Position numbers and translations under genes: made by a program | Shown: positions 52,939 to 60,782 of the stretch, piece after piece | Position numbering within the stretch: position 1 is the stretch's first letter | Layout of the letters: each line of letters starts with the position of its first letter | Origin: Swaminathania salitolerans | GTDB taxonomy: Bacteria; Pseudomonadota; Alphaproteobacteria; Acetobacterales; Acetobacteraceae | Strand: one strand, 5' to 3' | Length of the DNA stretch: 64,000 bases | NCBI RefSeq assembly: GCF_025994315.1 | Contig: NZ_BAQE01000005.1 | The notes under the pieces: generated by a model | The model's database searches: none | Seen by the model: only the letters and a program-made list of their open reading frames with translations | Told to the model about the DNA's origin: nothing

Positions 52939-53996
52939 GCCTTCGTTCCCAGTCTCTGGCCGGTGTAGCGCCGGGCACGGATGCCCTCCCACCAGCCACG
53001 ATTATCCAGATACCATTGTACGGTCCGGCGGATGCCGGTTTCGAAATCGTGCTTCGCTTTCCAGTCGAGCGCCTGCTCGGCGTGGCTCGGATCGATCTCG
53101 TAGCGGAAATCGTGACCGGGACGATCCGTGACGAACCGGATGAGGCGCTCGCGCGGACCCGCCGGATCGGGAGACAATTCATCGAGCACGCTGCAGATCG
53201 TCTTCACCACGTCCAGATTGGTACGGGGCTGACGGGCGCCGATCGCATAGGTCTCGCCGGGCACGCCGCGCTCGACCGCACGCACCAGCGCCTCGGCATG
53301 ATCCTCGACGAAGAGCCAGTCCCGGATGTTCTCGCCCTTGCCGTAGACGGGAAGTTCCTTGCCCTCGAGCGCATTGATGGTCACCAGGGGAATCAGCTTT
53401 TCGGGGAAATGCCAGACACCGTAGTTATTCGTCGTATTCGTGACGAAGGTCGGCAATCCGTAGGTATGGTACCAGGCGCGCACGAGATGATCAGAGGCCG
53501 CCTTGGATGCGGAATAGGGGCTGCGCGGATCGTATGGCGTGGTTTCGGTGAATGGCGGATCGTCCAGCTCCAGATGCCCGAATACCTCGTCCGTCGAGAT
53601 ATGATGGAAGCGGAATGCGCGCTGCGCTTCCGGGGAAAGCGTCTGCCAGTAACGCCGCGCCGCCTCGAGCAGGGCGTAGGTTCCGGTCACATTGGTCTCG
53701 ACGAACACGCCCGGTCCGTCGATCGAACGATCGACATGACTCTCCGCCGCGAGATGCATGACCGCATCGGGACGGAACGACTCGAAAAGCGTCTGCAATT
53801 CGACGCCGTTGACGATATTGACCGGAGCGTGACGATAACGGGGATCGGAGGCAACTTCGGCAACAGTCTCTTCGGAAGCGGCATAGGTCATGCAATCGAC
53901 GTTCAGCACGCTATGCGTCGTATGACGGATCAGATGCCGGACCACGGCAGATCCGATGAAGCCGCAGCCACCAGTCAACAATATTCGCATCTTCAC
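52935..53996 (-). CDS. rfbB: dTDP-glucose 4,6-dehydratase
   Basis: RfbB oxidises and dehydrates dTDP-glucose using NAD+. The 353-residue protein has ILLTGGCGFIGSAVVRHLI, VMHLAAESHVDRSI, HISTDEVFG (acid-base TDE), the YxxxK in PYSASKAASD and NTTNNYGVWHFPEKLIP. An ATG at 53990 is a possible alternative start. It heads the operon rfbBACD plus glycosyltransferase. Confidence 0.95.
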   Translation of the reverse strand: MKMRILLTGGCGFIGSAVVRHLIRHTTHSVLNVDCMTYAASEETVAEVASDPRYRHAPVNIVNGVELQTLFESFRPDAVMHLAAESHVDRSIDGPGVFVETNVTGTYALLEAARRYWQTLSPEAQRAFRFHHISTDEVFGHLELDDPPFTETTPYDPRSPYSASKAASDHLVRAWYHTYGLPTFVTNTTNNYGVWHFPEKLIPLVTINALEGKELPVYGKGENIRDWLFVEDHAEALVRAVERGVPGETYAIGARQPRTNLDVVKTICSVLDELSPDPAGPRERLIRFVTDRPGHDFRYEIDPSHAEQALDWKAKHDFETGIRRTVQWYLDNRGWWEGIRARRYTGQRLGTKA

Positions 53997-54060
53997 TCTC
54001 AGTCGCAGGAATTCGATACAGAGGGGCCGTCGATCGCTCCCCTCGGAGAAAAGCGATTAC

Positions 54061-54088
54061 ACTTTATCGACGAGCGGCGAAAAGGCAA
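54061..54088 (-). promoter_or_regulatory. Candidate promoter of the rfb operon
   Basis: On the minus strand TTGCCT (plus 54083-54088) and TAAAGT (plus 54061-54066) are separated by 16 bp, about 65 bp before the rfbB start. Each hexamer matches the sigma-70 consensus only in part. Confidence 0.3.
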
Positions 54089-54192
54089 TATATGCGACAA
54101 GTCACGTGAGGATATTCAGGCTTTCGAACTATTGCCTGCTTTCCACTCGAACGCGGTGTCCTCTACGGTGACTTTACACTGCAGGAGTTCCG

Positions 54193-54268
54193 TGGTGGAG
54201 CTGAGGGGAATCGAACCCCTGACCTCCTCATTGCGAACGAGGCGCTCTCCCATCTGAGCTACAGCCCC
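54193..54268 (-). tRNA. tRNA-Ala (anticodon CGC)
   Basis: On the minus strand the acceptor GGGGCTG pairs with CAGCTCC (one G-U), the D-arm is GCTCAGATGGGAGAGC, the anticodon loop TTCGCAA carries CGC between CCTCG and TGAGG, and the T-arm has AGGGGTTCGATTCCCCT. CCA is encoded at 54193-54195. Confidence 0.95.
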
Positions 54269-54426
54269 ACGGATGGGCGGCAAGCTACACGCTCAGGATA
54301 CAAAGTCAAGATTGTTCCTGCGCGTGGGACGCAGCATAATCGGATGCCTGTCGTCTCTCCGGTTGTCACAGAGCGCTTCCGACCCTATTGGTCCCGTCCT
54401 CACCCCCCAAAAGACAGAGAACCGCC

Positions 54427-54726
54427 TTGCTCATTCTCCTCCTCTACAAGATCGTGATGATGCTGATCCAGCTCTTCACATGGGCACTGATCCTGTCATG
54501 CCTGATGAGCATGCTGCTGGCCTTCGGCGTTCTCGATCCCCGCAACCGGATCATCTATAATATCGCGGTCTTTCTCAATCGCGTGACCGAACCCGTCCTG
54601 GCGCCCGTGCGATCGATGCTTCCCCAGTTCGGCGCCATGGATTTCAGCCCGCTCGTGGTTCTCCTCGTCATACAGTTCCTGCTCGTTCCCGCCCTGAACC
54701 GCCTGCTTCTGTACTCGCTGCACTGA
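54427..54726 (+). CDS. YggT-family membrane protein
   Basis: About 99 residues with two hydrophobic blocks around a conserved centre: LLILLLYKIVMMLIQLFTWALI, LDPRNRIIYNIAVFLNRVTEPVLAPVR (kept in pieces here: VTEPVLAPVRSMLPQ) and FSPLVVLLVIQFLL. This is the YggT pattern. No ATG precedes the first helix; a TTG at 54427 after AAAGACAGAGA is the best start, with another TTG at 54388. Family members are linked to osmotic stress or cell division; the role here is unknown. Confidence 0.84.
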   Translation: MLILLLYKIVMMLIQLFTWALILSCLMSMLLAFGVLDPRNRIIYNIAVFLNRVTEPVLAPVRSMLPQFGAMDFSPLVVLLVIQFLLVPALNRLLLYSLH

Positions 54727-54791
54727 GACCCTCGCACGGGGCGCCCTGCGCTGGACCACGCGCCCTTGCAGGAACACCGCCGACAGGATCC

Positions 54792-55580
54792 TCAGTCGGC
54801 GACGTCGCTGTATTCCTGCCAGCCGAGCCTGGCCGAGAGCTGGGACGCCGCATTGCGCAGCTGGGGGGCGAGCATCCGCATCCGCACGAGCGGCAATTCG
54901 GCGGCCGACGCGGTCACACTGATCGCAGCGACGATTCCCCCCGAAGCGTCCCGGACCGGGGCTGCGACGCAATGGATGCCGATCTCGTCATCTTCCAGAT
55001 CGAAGACGCATTCCGTCGCGCGATAGGCGCGCATCCGGTTGATCCATGCCGGAAGGCCGGACGGCACATGACGATAGCTCGCACGGTAGAGGCGCGCCCA
55101 ATCCGTCTCCATCTCATCCAGAAGCAGCGCCCGCCCGGTGGCGCTGCGGGCGAGAGGGATGTACTGTCCGGTTCTGGACCGCAAGGCGAGCGGCTTTCTG
55201 CCCTCGACACGCATGAGATAGACCGCATGTCCGTCCGACCGTACCCCGAGATGCACCATCTCGCCCGTCACGTCGCGCAGACCCTGCAGGATCGGCGCGG
55301 CCAGAGCGAGCATCGGCGAGGCATTCTGCGCCTGCGAGGTCAGGGAGGTAAGCTTCTCGCCCAGACCGTAGCGTCCCATCGATTTGAGCCGCAGCCAGCC
55401 CTGCTGAAGCAGAGCCGCCGTCAGACGCTGGGTCGTGCTGCGCGTACACCCGATCTCGAGAGACAATTCGGACAGGGTGTCCACACCAGCCCTGACTGCA
55501 AGGATGATCGAAAGCCCGCGCCCGAGCGTCTGAGTGCCCTGAGGCCAGTCCTTGTCCGAATATGCCACATTCCGCTCCAT
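54792..55580 (-). CDS. IclR-family transcriptional regulator
   Basis: 262 residues from the ATG at 55580 (MERNVAYSDKDW). The winged HTH reads LGRGLSIILAV, DTLSELSLEIGCTRSTTQR and LLQQGWLRLKSMGRYGLGEK. The IclR effector domain follows (MLALAAPILQGLRD, GEMVHLGVRSDG, PLARSATGRALL, CVAAPVRDASGGIVAAISVT). It is not next to a clear catabolic operon, so its regulon is unknown. Confidence 0.9.
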   Translation of the reverse strand: MERNVAYSDKDWPQGTQTLGRGLSIILAVRAGVDTLSELSLEIGCTRSTTQRLTAALLQQGWLRLKSMGRYGLGEKLTSLTSQAQNASPMLALAAPILQGLRDVTGEMVHLGVRSDGHAVYLMRVEGRKPLALRSRTGQYIPLARSATGRALLLDEMETDWARLYRASYRHVPSGLPAWINRMRAYRATECVFDLEDDEIGIHCVAAPVRDASGGIVAAISVTASAAELPLVRMRMLAPQLRNAASQLSARLGWQEYSDVAD

Positions 55581-55769
55581 CTGATTCGAACGGCGTCCCC
55601 GGAACGGCACTGACCCTGTCGCGTCGAACCCGGAGTTTTCACCTAAGCTTGTCGCGGGTATAGCAAAGCCGGAGCATCGGTTTCGTTACAATTGAAGATT
55701 ATTCCCCGTCGGTTAGTCAAATCTGTGTAATCAAGACTTGCTAAGTTCTCATTTCCCGACGAAGAACAT

Positions 55770-56573
55770 TCAATATCGAGGGCGTTCGATCTGGTAAAGA
55801 TGCTGCCAGTATTTTCCTGTGACATAAAGCCTGTCATGCACCGCGTCGTATGCAATTCCGTTTGCCACGGCATCGGTGTCGGTCGCGGCGATATCCTCCT
55901 CGAGTTCCGTCAGATCCAGCCAGCCCCTGACATGCCCAGTCAGGGGATCGATCCGCGCGATATCGGGCGTGAGCCATATATTGGCGTAGATTTCTCCGCG
56001 AACGAATTCGAGTTCGTTGAGATGCGACACGGGCTCACCGTTCGCCGTCACGCAGATCTCCCCTCTCTGCCCGAGCGTGTCGGGATCGAGGCGACGCAGA
56101 CATGAGGTTCCGTCGGACATGAAGAGATCCCGATCGTCATGGGTGAGCCCCCATCCCTGGCCGCTATAGGTGAAGCTGCCGAAGCGCGAGAGGCCGGGAT
56201 AATGCCAGAGAAAGCCTCGTCCGCTCTTCCATGTCAGGCTGATTACCTTGTCGTGCCAGTCCGCGATCCCTTCGCCGAAGACGCCATCGGGCAGCCTGGC
56301 CTGCGCGCGCACCTCTCCGGTCGCAGGATCGACCTTGCGTATGACCGAGCGTCCGGAAAAACCCGTGCTCTCCCACAGAAAGCCGTCACGATAGAACAGC
56401 CCTTCGGTAAAGGCGGACGGATCGTGCGGAAAGACGGCCAGCACATGGACCGGCTCGACCGGAATATCCTCACCGGTTTGCCCCTCCGCCCGGGCGTGAC
56501 CGGTTCCGGCCGGGAAGCCGGCAAGCATCATGGCCAGGAGAAACCGCCTTGCCCTCGAAAAGAACTGCGTCAT
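55770..56573 (-). CDS. Glutaminyl-peptide cyclotransferase (plant-type glutamine cyclase)
   Basis: Converts N-terminal Gln to pyroglutamate in exported proteins. The 267-residue protein starts with a signal peptide (MTQFFSRARRFLLAMMLAGF … HARA). It shows FPHDPSAFTEGLFYRDGFLW, GFSGRSVIRKVD, LPDGVFGEGIADW, LNELEFVRGEIYANIW and ANGIAYDAVHDRLYVTGKYW, the five-bladed propeller family pfam05096. The ATG at 56573 places the signal correctly; the open frame before it is not family-like. Confidence 0.92.
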   Translation of the reverse strand: MTQFFSRARRFLLAMMLAGFPAGTGHARAEGQTGEDIPVEPVHVLAVFPHDPSAFTEGLFYRDGFLWESTGFSGRSVIRKVDPATGEVRAQARLPDGVFGEGIADWHDKVISLTWKSGRGFLWHYPGLSRFGSFTYSGQGWGLTHDDRDLFMSDGTSCLRRLDPDTLGQRGEICVTANGEPVSHLNELEFVRGEIYANIWLTPDIARIDPLTGHVRGWLDLTELEEDIAATDTDAVANGIAYDAVHDRLYVTGKYWQHLYQIERPRY

Positions 56574-56688
56574 GCACCCGTGATGTACAGAAGAGACGCC
56601 GGTCAGGCTACCCGCACGCGATCGTGCCGGAACCATCCCGCCAACACCGCAGCGTCAGCGAGGTGGGGCCGGGGCGCCGGTACGGTAT

Positions 56689-57360
56689 TCAGACCCCGTA
56701 GATCGAGACGAAAGCCTGTCCGATCCGGCCGGCCACGAAGCGGATCTCCCTGTCGGACGTATCGACCGGCAGCTCGAAACGTTTTCTCTGGACGAGCCGC
56801 GTCTGGCAGAGCGCCATGAACTGCTCGGCAGCGAAAACGGGGTCCTCCGTCGCGATCGCGCCCCTGCCGATCCAGTGCTCGATCCACTCCGTCATGATGC
56901 TGAGCGTGCGCCCGAAACCGTGGCGCCAGAAAATATCGGCCAGATCGGGGAAATGCGGTGCCTCGGAAACGATGATCCGATAGAGTCTCAGGGGACCCGG
57001 CTCGAGAAGCACCCGTATGAACTGCTCGGCGAGAGCGCCGAAGGCCTCCGCACAGCGCGCGGCGCTCATCTCCGTCTTCTGCAGGGCCGGAGCGAGCTTG
57101 TCGCGGCTGAGGTCCTCGATCACGGCGCCGAAGAGCGCCGCCTTGTTCTCGAAATGATTGTAGAGCGTGCCCTTGGATACCCGGGCCTTGCAGGCAATCT
57201 GGGACATGGATGCCCCTTCATAGCCACGCTCGAGGAAAACGGCCTCCGCCCCGTCGAGGATCTGCCGTCTCTTGGCGCTGCCGGAGCCGCTTTCGTCTCC
57301 GGCTCCGCTCTTGTGATCCCGGTCCGCGTGGTCGTCTTCAGCTCTCGCGTCCCTCGTCAT
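56689..57360 (-). CDS. TetR/AcrR-family transcriptional regulator
   Basis: 223 residues. After a hydrophilic N-terminal 28 residues (His-, Asp- and Gly-rich) the HTH reads RRQILDGAEAVFLERGYEGA, SMSQIACKARVSKGTLYNHF and ENKAALFGAVIED. The C-terminal domain resembles TetR_C_33/AefR-like regulators (RLYRIIVSEAPHFPDL, FWRHGFGRTL). It is divergent from fba across a 260-bp gap that contains a possible transposase remnant. The target is unknown; efflux control is the commonest role. Confidence 0.9.
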   Translation of the reverse strand: MTRDARAEDDHADRDHKSGAGDESGSGSAKRRQILDGAEAVFLERGYEGASMSQIACKARVSKGTLYNHFENKAALFGAVIEDLSRDKLAPALQKTEMSAARCAEAFGALAEQFIRVLLEPGPLRLYRIIVSEAPHFPDLADIFWRHGFGRTLSIMTEWIEHWIGRGAIATEDPVFAAEQFMALCQTRLVQRKRFELPVDTSDREIRFVAGRIGQAFVSIYGV

Positions 57361-57403
57361 CGCGCCATCCTCCCCATATCGTCGCCATTCTCTTCCTCTC
57401 GCC

Positions 57404-57487
57404 GTCAGGAAAGAAGAGATCGCCTTTTTCCTGCAGGGGGTGGACTGGCAGAAACTGACCGAACGGGTCGATCAGCGCAAGGCCTAA
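57404..57487 (+). pseudogene. Possible IS66 TnpB C-terminal remnant
   Basis: A short frame, VRKEEIAFFLQGVDWQKL … RK then stop, recalls the end of IS66-type TnpB (…LTxAQLxxLLEGIDWR…). Only about 27 residues are similar and nothing else of the element remains, so this is weak. Confidence 0.3.
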
Positions 57488-57620
57488 CTTCCGGACGCCG
57501 CTTTCCTTCAAAGCTGCAATGTGGATGACTTCAATGTGTCCATGAAGGGTCTAGGCAGTTCGGGGGCAGATGACGATAAAATGGACGTGACAACCCGATA
57601 TCAGTCAGAATGAGAGTTCT

Positions 57621-58730
57621 ATGACCAAAACAAGCCCGAACGTTTCGAGCCATGGCCGGACCTTGCCCCCGGGAGTTGTCACAGGTGATGATTATCTCAC
57701 CCTGATCGATGCCTGCAAGGCGGGCGGATATGCCCTCCCCGCCGTCAATGTGGTCGGTACCGACAGCGTCAACGCGGTGCTCGAGGCGGCCGCCAGGAAC
57801 AAGTCCGACGTCATCGTCCAGTGTTCGAATGGCGGCGCCCGGTTCTATGCGGGAGAAGGCCTGGCAGACCAGCACAAGGCGCGGGTTCTGGGTGCCGCAG
57901 CGATGGCACGCCATGTCCACATGCTCGCGAAGGAATACGGTATCTGCGTGATCCTCCACACGGATCATGCCGACCGCAAGCTCATTCCCTGGATCGAGGG
58001 ATTGCTGGATCTGAGCGAGGAAGAAGTCCGGGCCGGTCGTCCGCCGCTCTTCTCGTCGCATATGATCGATCTCTCCGCCGAGCCGCTCGAGGACAATCTC
58101 GCGGAATGCGCCCGTCTCCTGCCCCGGATGGAGAAGCTCGGAATCAGCCTCGAGATCGAACTCGGCGTGACGGGCGGCGAGGAGGACGGCGTCGGCCACG
58201 ATCTCGAAGACCATGAGGACAATGCCCATCTCTATACCCAGCCCGAGGATGTTCTCCTGGCCTGGAACAAGCTTTCCCCGCTCGGTCACGTGACGGTGGC
58301 AGCCTCTTTCGGCAATGTCCACGGCGTCTACAAACCGGGCAACGTACAGCTCCGTCCCGAGATCCTGCTGCATTCGCAGGAGCATGTGGCGAAGGAACTC
58401 GGCCTCGGTCCCAAGCCGCTCAGTCTCGTCTTCCACGGCGGCTCCGGCTCCGAGAAGGACAAGATCACCGCCGCGGTATCCTATGGCGTCTTCAAGATGA
58501 ATATCGATACCGACGTCCAGTTCGCCTTCGCGAACGGTATCGGTCAGTACGTTCTCGATCATCCGAAGGCCTTCCTCCATCAGATCGACCCCGAGACGGA
58601 TGCTCCCTACAAGAAGCTCTACGATCCGCGCAAATGGCTCCGGGTCGGCGAAGAGAGCATCGCGACCCGCCTCGAGGAGGCCTTCCGGGATCTCGGCTCC
58701 CGGGGCCGATCGATCGCGCAAGGGGACTGA
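57621..58730 (+). CDS. fbaA: Class II fructose-bisphosphate aldolase
   Basis: Cleaves fructose-1,6-bisphosphate into dihydroxyacetone phosphate and glyceraldehyde-3-phosphate. At 369 residues it matches E. coli FbaA across its length: GDDYLTLIDACKAGGYALPA, FSSHMIDLS, LEIELGVTGGEEDGV, FGNVHGVYKPGNV, FHGGSGS and KMNIDTD. The zinc site includes HTDH (113-116). It is the class IIA type. A small monooxygenase-like gene begins 5 bp after it. Confidence 0.96.
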   Translation: MTKTSPNVSSHGRTLPPGVVTGDDYLTLIDACKAGGYALPAVNVVGTDSVNAVLEAAARNKSDVIVQCSNGGARFYAGEGLADQHKARVLGAAAMARHVHMLAKEYGICVILHTDHADRKLIPWIEGLLDLSEEEVRAGRPPLFSSHMIDLSAEPLEDNLAECARLLPRMEKLGISLEIELGVTGGEEDGVGHDLEDHEDNAHLYTQPEDVLLAWNKLSPLGHVTVAASFGNVHGVYKPGNVQLRPEILLHSQEHVAKELGLGPKPLSLVFHGGSGSEKDKITAAVSYGVFKMNIDTDVQFAFANGIGQYVLDHPKAFLHQIDPETDAPYKKLYDPRKWLRVGEESIATRLEEAFRDLGSRGRSIAQGD

Positions 58731-58735
58731 GAGCG

Positions 58736-59044
58736 GTGAGCTGCGAGATCGTGCGGGCCTTCACGGTCCTGCCGAGCCAGATCGAGACCTTCGAGTCGAC
58801 CTATGGACCAGAGGGTCCATGGGCGCGGCTCTACCGCAACGTCCGCGATTATCGCGGCACCAGACTGATTGCCGATATGGCCAAGCGCGGCGACTATATC
58901 GCCATAGACGAATGGTCTTCCCACGAGGCGTGGCTCGCCTTCCAGAACGATCATCCCGATGCCTTCGCCGCGCTCGATGCGGCCTGTTCGCCCCTGCTGC
59001 AGACCATGACGTTCATCGGTGCCTTCCGCGTCGTTTCGCCCTGA
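58736..59044 (+). CDS. Antibiotic-biosynthesis-monooxygenase-like (dimeric alpha-beta barrel) protein
   Basis: 102 residues starting at a GTG (58736) after AGGGGACTGAGAGC. The sequence VRAFTVLPSQIETFESTYGP, WARLYRNVRDYRGTRLIADM and YIAIDEWSSHEAWLAFQND has the beta-alpha-beta rhythm of ABM/YgiN-like small proteins (EW.S..A…AF). Coupling to the aldolase suggests a role in carbon metabolism, but the reaction is unknown. No key cofactor residues are known for this branch. Confidence 0.75.
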   Translation: MSCEIVRAFTVLPSQIETFESTYGPEGPWARLYRNVRDYRGTRLIADMAKRGDYIAIDEWSSHEAWLAFQNDHPDAFAALDAACSPLLQTMTFIGAFRVVSP

Positions 59045-59150
59045 GACGGCAGCGCGCGCTCGGGCAGCGCCCCGACGATCGCGGGGAGGCGGACGCGAAA
59101 ACGACTGCATCGGGAAAAGCTTAAAATATTGGACCCAGCATGTAGAAAAT

Positions 59151-59212
59151 CCTTGCATCTGCAAGGCAGGGTCTTTAATCGGGCGGCCTTGGCCCAAGGG
59201 GGCATGTTGCCC
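59151..59212 (+). promoter_or_regulatory. Structured leader of speD: three consecutive hairpins
   Basis: The 199-bp gap before speD contains CCTTGC-ATCT-GCAAGG (59151-59166), CCTTG-GCC-CAAGG (59187-59199) and GGGCA-TGT-TGCCC (59200-59212), all on the sense strand and ending 31 bp before the speD ATG. Such clustered short stems in a 5' leader are compatible with RNA-level control of polyamine synthesis. No known riboswitch class was recognised. Confidence 0.5.
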
Positions 59213-59243
59213 AACAGGCTGTCTACTGGTTTAGGGGTACGTG

Positions 59244-59720
59244 ATGAACGCACTTGCTCAACTGGGGATGGTATCGGAACTCCCGAGAGATAACCAGACT
59301 GTCGCATCGAACGCATCTCATGAAGAGGTGTGCAAGGACTACTTCATCGAGCGGGATGGTGAACGCTTTGCCGGTCATCATCTGTTGATCGATTTCTGGG
59401 ATGCCACGAATCTGGACGATCCCGCAGCAATCGATGCAACGCTTTGCGAAGCCGCGGTTACCGCAGGGGCAACAATCCTGCATAGCCATTTTCACCATTT
59501 CACGCCCAATGCCGGCGTGTCCGGTGTGATCGTTCTGGCCGAGAGCCACATCTCGATCCACACCTGGCCCGAGCGCAATTTCGCGGCGGTGGATGTGTTC
59601 ATGTGCGGTGCCTGCGATCCGAATCTGACGATTCCGGTCATGCAGCGCCTGTTCCAGGCCGGTCGCGTCGTTTCGGAGGAAGTCCGCCGCGGTCGCGAGC
59701 CGATTGCATCGGCAGGCTGA
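59244..59720 (+). CDS. speD: S-adenosylmethionine decarboxylase proenzyme
   Basis: Makes decarboxylated SAM, the aminopropyl donor for spermidine. The 158-residue proenzyme is the class 1B (bacterial) type. Cleavage occurs at Glu100-Ser101 in AESHISIHTWPE, making the pyruvoyl group at Ser101. GHHLLIDFWDATNLDD and VDVFMCG are conserved. The first 30 residues (before the usual start at the KDYF region) are an extension. An ATG at 59244 is preceded by GGGGTACGTG; a GTG at 59241 is an alternative. A terminator follows, before speE. Confidence 0.94.
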   Translation: MNALAQLGMVSELPRDNQTVASNASHEEVCKDYFIERDGERFAGHHLLIDFWDATNLDDPAAIDATLCEAAVTAGATILHSHFHHFTPNAGVSGVIVLAESHISIHTWPERNFAAVDVFMCGACDPNLTIPVMQRLFQAGRVVSEEVRRGREPIASAG

Positions 59721-59750
59721 ACACGTCATAGGCTGCATGTCGTGCAGACC

Positions 59751-59781
59751 AAGGCCGGGCCCGTCGCCCGGCCTTTTTTTT
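59751..59781 (+). terminator. Intrinsic terminator between speD and speE
   Basis: AAGGCCGGGC (59751-59760) pairs exactly with GCCCGGCCTT (59766-59775) around CCGTC and is followed by a T-run to 59781. It lies 30 bp after speD and only 24 bp before the speE ATG, so readthrough or attenuation would set the speD:speE ratio. Confidence 0.93.
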
Positions 59782-59805
59782 GATGAATTGGGGAAAGGCC
59801 GTCTC

Positions 59806-60678
59806 ATGTCCGAATCCTGGATCAACGAAACTCTCTATCCCGACTGGGGTCAACGCTTCCGTGTCACCCGGGAGCTGGCGCGCGTAAAAAGCGATTTCCA
59901 GGACATCGTCGTGTTCGAAAGCGATTTCCACGGCCGTGTCCTCGTGCTCGATGGCGTCATCCAGATCACGGAACGCGACGAATTCGTCTATCAGGAAATG
60001 CTCACCCATGTGCCGCTCCTGACCCATCCCGATGCGCGGCGCGTGCTGATCATCGGCGCTGGCGATGGCGGCGTGCTCCGGCGCGTGCTTGAACACAAGA
60101 CGGTCGAGAAGGCCGTCATGGTCGAGATCGACGGTGCCGTCATCGAGCTTTCGAAGCAGTATCTGCCCGATATCGCGGGGGATGCCTGGAACGATCCGCG
60201 CGCCGAGGTCATCGTGGGCGACGGAATCGATTACGTCGCCAAGGCGGAAGACGGTGCCTTCGACGTCATCATCGTCGACTCGACCGATCCCATCGGGGTG
60301 GGCGAGGTGCTCTTCACCGATGCGTTCTACAAGGATTGTGCCCGGATCCTCTCCGCGCAGGGTCTGATCGTGAACCAGTGCGGCGTGCCGTTCATGCAGG
60401 CGGACGAACTGCGCGAGACCAGCGCCCGACGCGCCAGTTTCTTCCCCCACGTCTCGGCCTATGTCGCAGCCGTGCCGACCTATGTCGGGGGCTTCATGAC
60501 CCTGGGCGTCGCCGCAAAGGGCGTCGATCCCACCCGTCAGACCGTGGAAGACGTCCGCGCCCGCGCCGAAGCAGCGGGTATTCTCGGAACGACCCGCTAC
60601 TGGACGCCGGAAATCCATGTCGGGGCGTTCAACCTGCCGCCCTATATCGCCGAGAACCTGCCCGGTCAGGCAGGCTGA
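59806..60678 (+). CDS. speE: Spermidine synthase (polyamine aminopropyltransferase)
   Basis: Transfers the aminopropyl group from decarboxylated SAM to putrescine. The 290-residue protein shows NETLYPDWGQRFRV, SDFHGRVLVLDGVIQ, RDEFVYQEMLTHVPLL, VLIIGAGDGGVLRRVLEH, DGIDYVAK and VDSTDPIGVGEVLF, typical of SpeE. The start follows TTGGGGAAAGGCCGTCTC, placing a ribosome site just past the terminator hairpin. It acts together with speD in spermidine synthesis. Confidence 0.95.
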   Translation: MSESWINETLYPDWGQRFRVTRELARVKSDFQDIVVFESDFHGRVLVLDGVIQITERDEFVYQEMLTHVPLLTHPDARRVLIIGAGDGGVLRRVLEHKTVEKAVMVEIDGAVIELSKQYLPDIAGDAWNDPRAEVIVGDGIDYVAKAEDGAFDVIIVDSTDPIGVGEVLFTDAFYKDCARILSAQGLIVNQCGVPFMQADELRETSARRASFFPHVSAYVAAVPTYVGGFMTLGVAAKGVDPTRQTVEDVRARAEAAGILGTTRYWTPEIHVGAFNLPPYIAENLPGQAG

Positions 60679-60697
60679 CCGGGCTGCCCCCCTAGGG

Positions 60698-60754
60698 ATA
60701 TCGTTTCTCTGGGGGAATATCGTTCCCCTGGGGGGTTATCCTTCCCGGGGAGAC
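60698..60754. repeat. Three imperfect 19-bp tandem repeats after speE
   Basis: Units starting ATATCGTT (60698), ATATCGTT (60717) and TTATCCTT (60736), each followed by a C/T-rich and then G-rich half, recur at exactly 19 bp. They lie between the convergent speE and DUF885 genes. Confidence 0.75.
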
Positions 60755-60769
60755 GGCTCTCTCCCCGGG
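60744..60769. terminator. 10-bp stem hairpin between speE and the DUF885 gene
   Basis: CCCGGGGAGA (60744-60753) pairs exactly with TCTCCCCGGG (60760-60769) around a 6-nt loop, 14 bp from the DUF885 stop. It has no T-tract. It may end transcription from either side. Confidence 0.5.
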
Positions 60770-60782
60770 AGGACCGGCCGCG

